Below are positions 16,002 to 23,842 of a DNA stretch of 27,733 nucleotides, one piece after another. This stretch comes from Puniceicoccales bacterium (GTDB lineage: Bacteria; Verrucomicrobiota; Verrucomicrobiia; Opitutales; UBA953), in assembly GCA_031284845.1 (NCBI GenBank), contig JAITXH010000016.1, forward strand, positions 1-27,733, given 5' to 3'. The notes beneath the pieces were generated by a model, which was not told where the DNA came from, did no database searches, and saw only the letters and a list, made by a program, of their open reading frames with translations. Both the position numbers and the translations under genes were made by a program. The first letter of the stretch is position 1; every line of letters begins with the position of its first letter.

Positions 16002-18809
16002 ATGATTCATTTGATTCACCGTTTCCGGACGAATGTCCCAGGCTGGGCGCTCGCGCTCTTGCTTGCCGCAGCACCCGCTTCCGCTCAACTCACACCTTCC
16101 AACCTCCTCTGCGAAAGCCTCGACGCGCCCTCTGGCATTGACGCCAAACAGCCGCGCCTCTCGTGGGCACTCACCGCCGCCAATCCCGCCACCCGCGCAC
16201 AAAAACAAAGCGCCGTCCAAATCCTCGTCGCCTCCTCCCGCGCCAATCTCGACGCCACCACGGGCGACATCTGGGACAGCGGACGTGTCTCCACCGACGA
16301 TCAAGCCGCCCTCGTCCCCGCCGCCGTCAAGCTCGCCACTGGCACCACTTATTACTGGAAGGCCCGCACTTGGGATCAGGACAACCGCCAATCCCCGTGG
16401 AGCACCCCCGCGACATGGACGACAGGACTCCTCGACGCCGCTGATTGGGCCGGTGCCAAATGGATAGGCCAGCCGGAACGCATTGACCAAAAAGACTCCA
16501 AATCCGGCCCCACCAAGAAAACCCACTGGCTGCGCAAAAACATCACCCTCGCCGCGCTTCCTCCCGCCGCCACCTTCCACGTCGCCTCCATCGGCTACCA
16601 CGAACTCTACGTCAACGGCCAGCGCGTCGGCGACACCGTGCTCGACCCCGCCGTCTCCAACCCCTACCACCGCGTTTACTACCGCACCTACGACGTCCGC
16701 CCCTTCCTGCGCCCGGGCAAAAACACCGTCGCCCTCTGGCTCGGCCAAGGCTGGGCCGGCTGGGGAAATTGGAACAGCTACAACATGAATTTCGACTCCG
16801 CCGTGAAACACGGCCCCGTGCTCATCGGCGTCTTGCGCGACCAGCAAAAGCCCCTCGCCGTCACCGATGCCACTTGGAAATCCCGTCCCGCCAACCTCTC
16901 CGCCAGCAACCAATGGATGTGGGCCAGCTTCGGCGGCGAACAACTCGACCTCACCGCCGCGCTCCCCAAGTGGAACTCTCCCGACCTCGACGACTCCAGC
17001 GCCGATTGGCCCGCCGCCAAGCTCGTCACGCCCAACCCGCTTCCCCGCCTCACCGCCCACGCCGTCCAACCCAACCGCGTCATCCGCACCTTCAAGCCCG
17101 TCTCAGTCGAAGCTGTCCCCGGCAAGGAAAACACCTGGCGAATAGACTTCGGCAAAAACTACAACGGCTGGGTCACTCTCCCGCTCCACGGCCCCCGCGG
17201 CACGCAAGTCACCCTCAGCTACACCGAAAAACACGACCCCAAGAAACCGCTCAAAGACCTCGCCGTCTTTAACCAAGTTGACCAGGTCATCCTCAGTGGC
17301 GACCCCGCCCTTGACCGCTTTCAGAACCGGTTCAACTACCATCAATTCCGCTGGCTCACCGTCGAAGGCGTCACCACCAAGCCCGACATCGCCCAAATCA
17401 CCGCCAGCCAAATCCGCACCGACTACGCCAACGCCACCACCTTCGAAAGCTCCGACTCCACGCTTAACCAAATCCACGACCTCGTCCTTCACACCTATGA
17501 ATGCCTCACCCTCGGCGGCTACATCGTGGACTGCTCCCATCGCGAGCGCGGCGGCTACGGCGCCGAAGGCCAGGCCAGCATGGAAACCGGCATGACCCAC
17601 TTCGACAGTGCCGCCCTCCTCCGCAAATGGACTGGCGACTGGCGCGACCTCGTCCGCCCCGACGGTGGCCTTCCCAATTGCGCTCCCACCTACTGGGGTG
17701 GTGGCGGCCCGGCCTGGAAAATGGCCCTCATCAACTTGCCCGTCGCCGCGCACACCCGTTACGCAGACAACCGCGTCCTCGAAGAAAACTACGCCGCGAT
17801 GAGCCTCCACATCGAAAGTCTGCTCCGCCAAATTGACGGCAACTCCGCCAAAGTCTTCCCCGCCCACGGCGGCTCCATCTGGGACAACATCGGCGACTGG
17901 TATGCCGCCTCCCGGAAAGACCCCCCGCGCGGCCAACGCCTCAACCCCCAATTGAGCCAAAACCGCCAGTTTTTCAACAACGCCTTCATCGTCCACACGC
18001 TCGACAACCTCGCGCTCGCCGCCCGTCACCTCGGCAAAACCGCCGACGCTCAAAAATACACCGCCCGCGCCGATGCTCTCCGCGCCGCCGTCCACAAGGC
18101 CCTCTATAACGCCGCCGAGAACACCTACGGCTACAAAGAACAAACCAACCTCGCGCTTGCACTTCAGACCGGCATCACTCCCGAAGACCTTCGCGACAAG
18201 GTCGCCGCCGGACTGGAAACCGACATCCGCGAAACCCACAACGGGCACATCACCAGCGGCGTCCTCGGCACCTACATGCAGTTGAAATACCTCACCCGCA
18301 CTGAGCGTTCCGACCTCATTTATCTCATGCTCACGCAACCCGGCATCCCGGGCTGGGTGAACTTCCTCAAGCTCGGTTACACCACCGTCCCCGAAGTTTG
18401 GGATCCCGTCAAAGCGCCTCCTTACGGCCAATCCGTCGCCCACAGTTCCTTCATTTCCGTCGGCGCGTGGTTCGTGGAAGGACTTGTCGGCATCCGCCCC
18501 GACCCCGAAGTTCCGGGCTTCAAGCACTTCTTCATCTCGCCCGGCGCGACAGAACAAGTCGAGTGGGTGAAAGCCACACACAAGACCGTTCGCGGTGAGA
18601 TTGCCGTCCAATGGAAACGCGAAAAAGCGACGGGCAAATTTATTTTGGAAGCCACTATTCCCCCGAACACCACGGCCACCGTGCGCATTCCCGCGAAGAG
18701 TGCCGGAAGCGTCACCGAAGGCGGAAAGCCGGTGAGCGGTGCCGTTGCCCAGAAAGACGCCGTGCTCGTGAGCATCGGCAGCGGCACTTACCGCTTCGAG
18801 GCAAAGTAA
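16002..18809 (+). CDS. Secreted alpha-L-rhamnosidase, glycoside hydrolase family 78
   Basis: The enzyme removes terminal L-rhamnose from plant polysaccharides or glycosides. The 935-residue protein has a Sec signal peptide (about 1-28, ending ASA), N-terminal beta domains (LLCESLDAPSGIDAKQPRLSW, typical of GH78), the accessory domain with SIGYHELYVNGQRVGD, and an (alpha/alpha)6 catalytic domain. DCSHRERGGYGAEGQ starts at residue 510 and holds candidate acid residues Glu515 and Glu522; Glu798 in TTVPEVWDP is the candidate for the other catalytic position. The C-terminal beta domain includes GSGTYRFEA. Codon third positions are strongly C-rich. No other polysaccharide genes adjoin it, so it is not in an evident utilisation locus. 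Confidence 0.93.
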   Translation: MIHLIHRFRTNVPGWALALLLAAAPASAQLTPSNLLCESLDAPSGIDAKQPRLSWALTAANPATRAQKQSAVQILVASSRANLDATTGDIWDSGRVSTDDQAALVPAAVKLATGTTYYWKARTWDQDNRQSPWSTPATWTTGLLDAADWAGAKWIGQPERIDQKDSKSGPTKKTHWLRKNITLAALPPAATFHVASIGYHELYVNGQRVGDTVLDPAVSNPYHRVYYRTYDVRPFLRPGKNTVALWLGQGWAGWGNWNSYNMNFDSAVKHGPVLIGVLRDQQKPLAVTDATWKSRPANLSASNQWMWASFGGEQLDLTAALPKWNSPDLDDSSADWPAAKLVTPNPLPRLTAHAVQPNRVIRTFKPVSVEAVPGKENTWRIDFGKNYNGWVTLPLHGPRGTQVTLSYTEKHDPKKPLKDLAVFNQVDQVILSGDPALDRFQNRFNYHQFRWLTVEGVTTKPDIAQITASQIRTDYANATTFESSDSTLNQIHDLVLHTYECLTLGGYIVDCSHRERGGYGAEGQASMETGMTHFDSAALLRKWTGDWRDLVRPDGGLPNCAPTYWGGGGPAWKMALINLPVAAHTRYADNRVLEENYAAMSLHIESLLRQIDGNSAKVFPAHGGSIWDNIGDWYAASRKDPPRGQRLNPQLSQNRQFFNNAFIVHTLDNLALAARHLGKTADAQKYTARADALRAAVHKALYNAAENTYGYKEQTNLALALQTGITPEDLRDKVAAGLETDIRETHNGHITSGVLGTYMQLKYLTRTERSDLIYLMLTQPGIPGWVNFLKLGYTTVPEVWDPVKAPPYGQSVAHSSFISVGAWFVEGLVGIRPDPEVPGFKHFFISPGATEQVEWVKATHKTVRGEIAVQWKREKATGKFILEATIPPNTTATVRIPAKSAGSVTEGGKPVSGAVAQKDAVLVSIGSGTYRFEAK

Positions 18810-18858
18810 AAAAGCAAAGAGACAAGGTATGGGAGGACGGCAACAGCGTTGATTTTTT

Positions 18859-19058
18859 TATCCACGAATTTCACGAATTTTGTTGTCCTCCTAGAACGCG
18901 AAAACAACTCCCGTTTTAACCACAGATTACACTGATTATCAGGGTGTTTTATGAGAAAACTCAATAGGCTCCTGCATAATTCACGATCAAAAAAACTTAG
19001 TAGGTCTCATTCAATTCGTGAAATTTGTGTAATTCGTGGATAAAGCGGGAATTGTTTT
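18859..19058. repeat. Intergenic dispersed-repeat cluster with inverted copies
   Basis: The 293-base gap after the rhamnosidase gene contains two inverted copies of one repeat. The plus-strand copy (from 18901) reads AAAACAACTCCCGTTTTA then CCACAGATTACAC; the minus-strand copy (from 19058 downwards) reads AAAACAATTCCCGCTTTA then CCACGAATTACAC. In addition TATCCACGAATT and TTTCACGAATT occur at 18859-18879 on the plus strand and again inverted at 19042-19013. The words 'ccacgaattacac' and 'ccacagattacac' are, from memory, typical of dispersed intergenic repeats in environmental bacteria. No gene is supported here. Confidence 0.6.
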
Positions 19059-19102
19059 TTGACTAGTCAGGAGCCATCTGAACGCTAGTTCATTCACCTG
19101 CA

Positions 19103-19855
19103 ATGTCGTTGTTCGCTGCAAAAACAAACACAGAACATTCGTCGGAAAATGAATCCGCGCGAAATATCTTCAACGCCGTCTGGCAAGCGCTCGAAACTGA
19201 GCCGGGACGCGGGAAATTGATTTTCCCCAAAGAAATCTTCTGGCTCAACGGTGCGCCCGGCGCTGGCAAAGGAACACATACGGCGTTCATCCTGAAGCAG
19301 CGCGGTTACACAAGCCAACCCGTTGTCGTGAGTGACTTGCTGCAAACCCCGGAAGCGCGTAAACGCATTGACGCCGGTCTGCTCGTGAGCGACCACGAGG
19401 TTTTGGAATTGCTCTTGCGCAGGCTGCTGGATCCTGAATTGCGCGATGGCATCATCGTGGATGGATTCCCGCGCACTCAAGTGCAGGCAGAATGCCTGAA
19501 ACTGCTCCACGCCCGCTTGGAAGCACTGCACGCGACGAATTCAGCAAAATACCCCAAACCGGCTTTTCACATCTTAATCCTCTTCGTTGACGAGAATGAA
19601 AGTGTAGCCCGCCAGACAAAGCGCGGACGCGACGCCCAGGAGATGAACGCGCAAGCCGACAAAAAAGAAGATTTGGTCGAAGTGCGCAAAACAGACATTG
19701 ACCCCGAATTGGCCCGGAGCCGCTACCGCGTATTTCTCAACCTGACCCATGAGCCGCTTCTCTCGCTACGCGGTGTATTTTACTACCACCTCATCAACGC
19801 GCATGGCACTATTGAGGATGTGCGGCAGCGCATTGAGGAAGAGCTGGTGCAGTAG
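19103..19855 (+). CDS. Adenylate-kinase-like nucleoside monophosphate kinase
   Basis: The 250-residue cytoplasmic protein has an N-terminal extension of about 45 residues, then FWLNGAPGAGKGTHT with the P-loop GAPGAGKGT at 50-58, SDLLQT in the place of the nucleotide-binding segment, and IVDGFPRTQVQ, the adenylate kinase signature. The LID region is atypical: RQTKRGRDAQEMN replaces the usual GRR...YH pattern and carries no zinc cysteines. This is therefore a divergent relative of Adk, not an evident housekeeping adk; phosphate acceptor unknown. It starts at ATG 19103 and stands alone between a repeat region and a convergent transporter gene. Confidence 0.77.
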   Translation: MSLFAAKTNTEHSSENESARNIFNAVWQALETEPGRGKLIFPKEIFWLNGAPGAGKGTHTAFILKQRGYTSQPVVVSDLLQTPEARKRIDAGLLVSDHEVLELLLRRLLDPELRDGIIVDGFPRTQVQAECLKLLHARLEALHATNSAKYPKPAFHILILFVDENESVARQTKRGRDAQEMNAQADKKEDLVEVRKTDIDPELARSRYRVFLNLTHEPLLSLRGVFYYHLINAHGTIEDVRQRIEEELVQ

Positions 19856-19888
19856 GAAGGGCACTGGGAGCCCTCCACCGGGTGCAGT

Positions 19889-21868
19889 TTATTTCAGCAC
19901 AGCATCGCACACTGCATTGCCGATGCCGACGAGTGCGGCACCGGTGATGAGTCCCGCGCAGATCGGCTCCAGGCACTCCACCCAAAGCAAATTGCCGCGT
20001 GTGCCAGGCGTATTGAAGCGCCGGCCCATGAGGTGGAAAATAAGCGCTCCGGCAAACATGCTCAGGCAGGCTTCCGGGGGCAGCACTGCGCCCAGCCCGA
20101 TGGTCACCCCCGACAACGGGAAGCGCCCGCGGGTGGTGAGTCTCAAAATCTCAAATGCCAATGCCAGCAGGCCCGCGACAGCCATCGCTGTGAGCGCCGA
20201 GTTGGGCAAGCTGCCCACGCCTTTCTCGATAAACCGCGCCACTCCGGCCCATTGCACTGCCCCCGGCATGGGGAACTGGTCGCTCACGAGCGTCTTTACG
20301 CTACGCGTGCCATCCGGCCCGGGCTGGAGAAACAAAAGATAAAATATCGGCGTGGAAGCAATCGCCCCTGAGATGATGCCGATGACGTGCCCCACGGCCT
20401 GCTGGCGCGGCTTGGCCCCGAGCATGTAGCCGGGCTTGATGTCGGAAAGCAGATTGGCGGCATTGCCGGCTATCTCCCCCGTCATGCCCGCTGTGCTGAG
20501 GTTGGTGGCAGCGCTTGTCCGGTCGAGTGCGCCCATCGTGAATTGCGTAATTTTGCTAAGTGCTCCCACAGGTGTCCACGAGGTGAGTGCCATGGCGTTG
20601 GCGGCGATCATACTGAGCAGGAAAGCGAGCGGGACAGACACAGCCACCAACTCCCATTTCGCGCCAAAAAATTCGTGGGCCATCCACGCTCCCAAAGCCC
20701 CAAACAGCGGGATACCGACATACGAGAGCCACAACGGCAGCTCGATGTGTTTGAGCACATCTTCCTGTTTTTGCGCATCGGGTTTTCGCTTTTTGAAAAG
20801 GCCGGTGAACGCCCCGATGAGCATCTCCGGCTTGGCAAGCAGGCTGACGACCGAGCCGACAACCATCGCCGTGATGGGCCACCAGAGGCCCCACTCGTTG
20901 ACAAACTGTCCGCGCATCACAGCACCGCCGGGGCTCGCCGGAGCGACGACACCGTGGTGTATCATGAGCGGGCCGAGCAGGCCGAAATTAATCAATGCGC
21001 CGAGCAGCACGCCCGTGGAGGTGCGTAGCCCCATCAGACCGCCAACGCCGACCATGGCAAAATCGCCGCCGATTTGCAGCCCCATGTTCCGGATGTCCAC
21101 ACCGAGTATCTTGGGGATCCAGAGGTCGTATTTCGCTGCAAGCAGGTAATAATAATTGCTCAAGGTCTCGTTGATATGCCACGGCGTTGATGCGGTATCG
21201 CCATTGCCCAGACCGAGTATCTTGAATTGAAGCAGGCGCATCCAGCCCGGGCTGATGAGGAACTGCCACACCCCGGCAATGACGGAAGCCAAGCCAAGCA
21301 CCCGCGCCTTGAAAAGGCCGCTGCCCGGCTCGCTGGTGTAAAGCGTGTCGAGCACCACGCCACAGGCGCGGCCTTCGGGAAACGGCAACTGGTCGTCATT
21401 GATGAAGCGCCGCTTCATCGGAAAGGCCACCAGCACCCCGATTATGCAAATAACGCAATTCCACAGTATCATCTGCCACCACGGGATGACCTTTCCCGTC
21501 ATCAGCATAAGCGCGGCAAGGCTGGATATGAGCGGCGAAGTCATGTAGCCCGCGGAGGTGGCGATGGACTGCATGGCATTGTTCTCGAGGATGGAGAAAT
21601 CTCTGCCCAATCCGGCGCGGGAAAGTGCCTTGAACATGGCAAATGCGAGGATGACTGCGGTAAGCCCGACGCCAAGCGTGACGCCGCTTTTGGCCCCGAT
21701 GTAGAGATTAGTTGCACAGAGCACGCTGCCCAAAAAGAAGCCGGTAATGCCAGAGCGCAACGTGAGTTGGGGCAGGTCTCCACGGAAAACTTTTTCAAAC
21801 CACCAGCGGTCTTTTTGAGCGCGGGTCCAGGTGCGTGTCTGTTCTTCGTTCAGTTCGTAAATGGCCAT
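19889..21868 (-). CDS. OPT superfamily oligopeptide transporter
   Basis: The 659-residue polytopic inner-membrane protein belongs to the OPT family, proton-coupled importers of oligopeptides or metal chelates. Family features are NLYIGAKSGVTLGVGLTAVI in the first membrane region (about 53-72), a SLAALMLMTGKVIPWW segment, the hydrophilic central loop around KKRKPDAQKQEDVLKH, and NLLSDIKPGYMLGAKPRQQ, typical of bacterial members. At least 12 hydrophobic segments are evident. The hydrophilic N-terminus (MAIYELNEEQTRTWTRAQKD) supports ATG 21868. It is transcribed divergently from lpxA, with 164 bases in between for both promoters. Confidence 0.92.
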   Translation of the reverse strand: MAIYELNEEQTRTWTRAQKDRWWFEKVFRGDLPQLTLRSGITGFFLGSVLCATNLYIGAKSGVTLGVGLTAVILAFAMFKALSRAGLGRDFSILENNAMQSIATSAGYMTSPLISSLAALMLMTGKVIPWWQMILWNCVICIIGVLVAFPMKRRFINDDQLPFPEGRACGVVLDTLYTSEPGSGLFKARVLGLASVIAGVWQFLISPGWMRLLQFKILGLGNGDTASTPWHINETLSNYYYLLAAKYDLWIPKILGVDIRNMGLQIGGDFAMVGVGGLMGLRTSTGVLLGALINFGLLGPLMIHHGVVAPASPGGAVMRGQFVNEWGLWWPITAMVVGSVVSLLAKPEMLIGAFTGLFKKRKPDAQKQEDVLKHIELPLWLSYVGIPLFGALGAWMAHEFFGAKWELVAVSVPLAFLLSMIAANAMALTSWTPVGALSKITQFTMGALDRTSAATNLSTAGMTGEIAGNAANLLSDIKPGYMLGAKPRQQAVGHVIGIISGAIASTPIFYLLFLQPGPDGTRSVKTLVSDQFPMPGAVQWAGVARFIEKGVGSLPNSALTAMAVAGLLALAFEILRLTTRGRFPLSGVTIGLGAVLPPEACLSMFAGALIFHLMGRRFNTPGTRGNLLWVECLEPICAGLITGAALVGIGNAVCDAVLK

Positions 21869-22032
21869 GGGAGGAAAAGCCCCGCAATAAGCAGAAGCCG
21901 GGCACGGTGCTCAATCTTTTAGCCGAGATTTTTTATAGAAATCCGGAATGCCTCTTTTTGTCCATGCCCGCCTGTCTCTTTTTTCTCGCTTGAACGCGGC
22001 ATATGCGCGTTTTTAACCGCCCGTAACGAGCT

Positions 22033-22836
22033 ATGATTCATCCCGCCGCAATCGTCCCCCAAACCGTGAAAATCGGCACCGATGTCGCCATCGGCCCTTA
22101 CGCTGTCATCGAAGACGGCGTCGTGCTCGGCGACCGCTGCCAGATCGCCGCGCACGCCGTGATCAAGAGCGGTGCCGTGCTCGAAGAAGAGGTGCAGGTG
22201 GACCATCACGCCGTGATCTCCGGGTTGCCGCAGGACACCGGGTTCGACCCCGGCACGCCCTCTGGCGTCATCGTCGGGCGCGGGACGCGCATCCGGGAAG
22301 GCGTCACCTTGCACCGCGCCACCAAGGCGGGCGCTTCCACTATCATCGGCCCGGGATGTTACCTCATGGCACTCGCGCACGTCGCGCACGACTGTGTGCT
22401 CGGCGAACACGTCATCATCGCCAATGCCGCCATGCTCGGCGGGCATGTGCATGTCGGCGACCGCGCTTTTGTCAGCGGCGGCGTAGTCGTGCATCAATTT
22501 GTCCGCCTCGGTGAAAGCACCATGTGCAGCGGCAACGGGCGCTTTGGCATGGATGTGCCGCCCTTCACGATCGCGCTTGAGCGCAACCATATCGCCGGAC
22601 TGAATCTCGTCGGGTTGCGCCGCCGCGGTTTCACGCACGCGATCATCGCCGACATCAAAAACTGTTACCGTGCGGTCTATCGCGACGATACGCTGAACCT
22701 TGTGAACAATGCCACGGAAGCGCTGGCTTCAGGTTTGGCAAAAACGCCGCAAGGACGGCAGTTTCTCGAGTTTTTCACCGACGCAAGCGCGCGGCACCAA
22801 TTCATACGCCCTCGCAAAAACGGCGACGCGGAATAA
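22033..22836 (+). CDS. lpxA: Acyl-ACP--UDP-N-acetylglucosamine O-acyltransferase LpxA
   Basis: LpxA transfers the first 3-hydroxyacyl chain in lipid A synthesis; it is a cytoplasmic trimer. The 267-residue protein shows the left-handed beta-helix hexapeptide pattern from residue 1 to about 185 (IHPAAIVPQTVKIGTDVAIGPYAVI). The catalytic histidine corresponds to His119 in AHVAHDC, which aligns with His125 of E. coli. NGRFGMDVPPFTIALERNHIAGLNLVGLRRRGF is spread across the start of the alpha-helical C-terminal domain. ATG 22033 is the natural start. pdxA begins 16 bases after the stop, so the two genes form an operon. No lpxD, fabZ or lpxB lies next to it. Confidence 0.96.
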   Translation: MIHPAAIVPQTVKIGTDVAIGPYAVIEDGVVLGDRCQIAAHAVIKSGAVLEEEVQVDHHAVISGLPQDTGFDPGTPSGVIVGRGTRIREGVTLHRATKAGASTIIGPGCYLMALAHVAHDCVLGEHVIIANAAMLGGHVHVGDRAFVSGGVVVHQFVRLGESTMCSGNGRFGMDVPPFTIALERNHIAGLNLVGLRRRGFTHAIIADIKNCYRAVYRDDTLNLVNNATEALASGLAKTPQGRQFLEFFTDASARHQFIRPRKNGDAE

Positions 22837-22852
22837 CAAACGCCTTGCATCT

Positions 22853-23794
22853 ATGACCACCGGTGCGCTCGCACAAAAACCACTCGCCCTGCTCTGCGGA
22901 GACCCGTCTGGCATCGGGCCGGACATCATCGCAAGCTGGCTCCACGCCGCGCCTGAAAATCGCATAGGAGTCGTCCCCGTCGGTGCGCAATCCTGGCTCG
23001 ACACACTCCCTGTGCCCGGTGTGCCGGTCGGGAAAAAAGGATTTGTCCCGACTCCTGGCGCACCCGATTCCGAGGGGCAGCGCATTGCCTGGGATGCGCT
23101 GGAGGCGGGTGCAGCCGGATGCCTCGACGGCACGTTTGCCGCCGTGGTCACCGGCCCCGTGAACAAGGCGCAGCTTGCCGGCATCGGCTATCCTTATCCC
23201 GGCCAGACTGAGTTTTTCGCCGCACGTTGGAGCGGAGACCCTGTGATGGCCTTTGCTGGCGGACGCATGAGAGTTGTGCTCGCTACATGGCACATCCCGC
23301 TCTCCGCTGTCAGCGGGGCACTCACCCGGCCACTACTGGCACGCACTGTTGCAGCGGCGGATGTCCTCGTGCGGAAAACCAGCTCTGCCCACACACCGCG
23401 CATCGGAGTCTGCGGGCTGAATCCTCACGCTGGCGAAAGCGGTTTGCTCGGCTTGGAAGAGCGTGAACGGCTCGACCCCTGGCTTGACGAGTTGCGTGTC
23501 GCGTATCCCGGGCTTTCCCGGTGCCAACCCGGGGACACTGTCTTCCGGCGGCATCTGGATGGCGAGTTTGACGTCGTTGTCGCCCTCTACCACGACCAAG
23601 GGCTTGCACCGCTCAAGACTCTGGAATTTGAGCAAAGCGTGAACCTTACGCTTGGCTTGCCATTTCTGCGCACCAGCCCGGACCACGGCACTGCCTATGC
23701 GCTGGCTGGCACCGGAAAGGCTTCGACGACCAGTTGGGAAAATGCCGTGCGTCTCGCCCGCATCATTAAGAGCCGCAGCGCTCCAGGGGCATGA
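22853..23794 (+). CDS. pdxA: 4-hydroxythreonine-4-phosphate dehydrogenase PdxA
   Basis: PdxA oxidises 4-phosphohydroxy-L-threonine in pyridoxal phosphate synthesis. The 313-residue protein carries GDPSGIGPDII near the N-terminus, GPVNKAQL, and the three metal-ligand histidines in WHIPLSAV, NPHAGESG and YHDQGLAPLK, followed by TSPDHGTAYALAG. The usual GHTE motif, whose histidine contacts substrate, reads GQTE here. The longer frame from 22709 overlaps lpxA in another phase; ATG 22853 gives the proper N-terminus and follows lpxA by 16 bases. The E. coli enzyme has 329 residues. Confidence 0.95.
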   Translation: MTTGALAQKPLALLCGDPSGIGPDIIASWLHAAPENRIGVVPVGAQSWLDTLPVPGVPVGKKGFVPTPGAPDSEGQRIAWDALEAGAAGCLDGTFAAVVTGPVNKAQLAGIGYPYPGQTEFFAARWSGDPVMAFAGGRMRVVLATWHIPLSAVSGALTRPLLARTVAAADVLVRKTSSAHTPRIGVCGLNPHAGESGLLGLEERERLDPWLDELRVAYPGLSRCQPGDTVFRRHLDGEFDVVVALYHDQGLAPLKTLEFEQSVNLTLGLPFLRTSPDHGTAYALAGTGKASTTSWENAVRLARIIKSRSAPGA

Positions 23795-23817
23795 GGGGAG
23801 GCGCGGCGTGCTTTCAG

Positions 23818-23838
23818 AAAAATTGTAAACAGGCTCTT
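23818..23838. repeat. Solo copy of the repeat end found at 7741-7971
   Basis: TGTAAACAGGCTCTT at 23824-23838, with AAAAAT before it, matches the inverted-end sequence of the structured element near tatA (TGTAAACAGGTTCTT at 7956-7970). It lies in the 48-base gap between the convergent pdxA and fabV genes. No partner end or hairpin array is present. Confidence 0.5.
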
Positions 23839-23842
23839 CGGG

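Noticed and set aside
15867..17069. Antisense frame of 400 codons over the rhamnosidase start
   Set aside because: Gly/Val-rich mirror of GH78 coding sequence without protein-like features.
17103..18611. Antisense frame of 502 codons under the rhamnosidase gene
   Set aside because: Its Gly/Val-rich sequence mirrors the C-rich codon bias of the GH78 gene; no domain is visible.
23767..23794. TTAAGAGCC in the pdxA 3' end as a possible partner of the solo repeat end
   Set aside because: Only about seven bases match the inverted end and they are part of the normal PdxA C-terminus.
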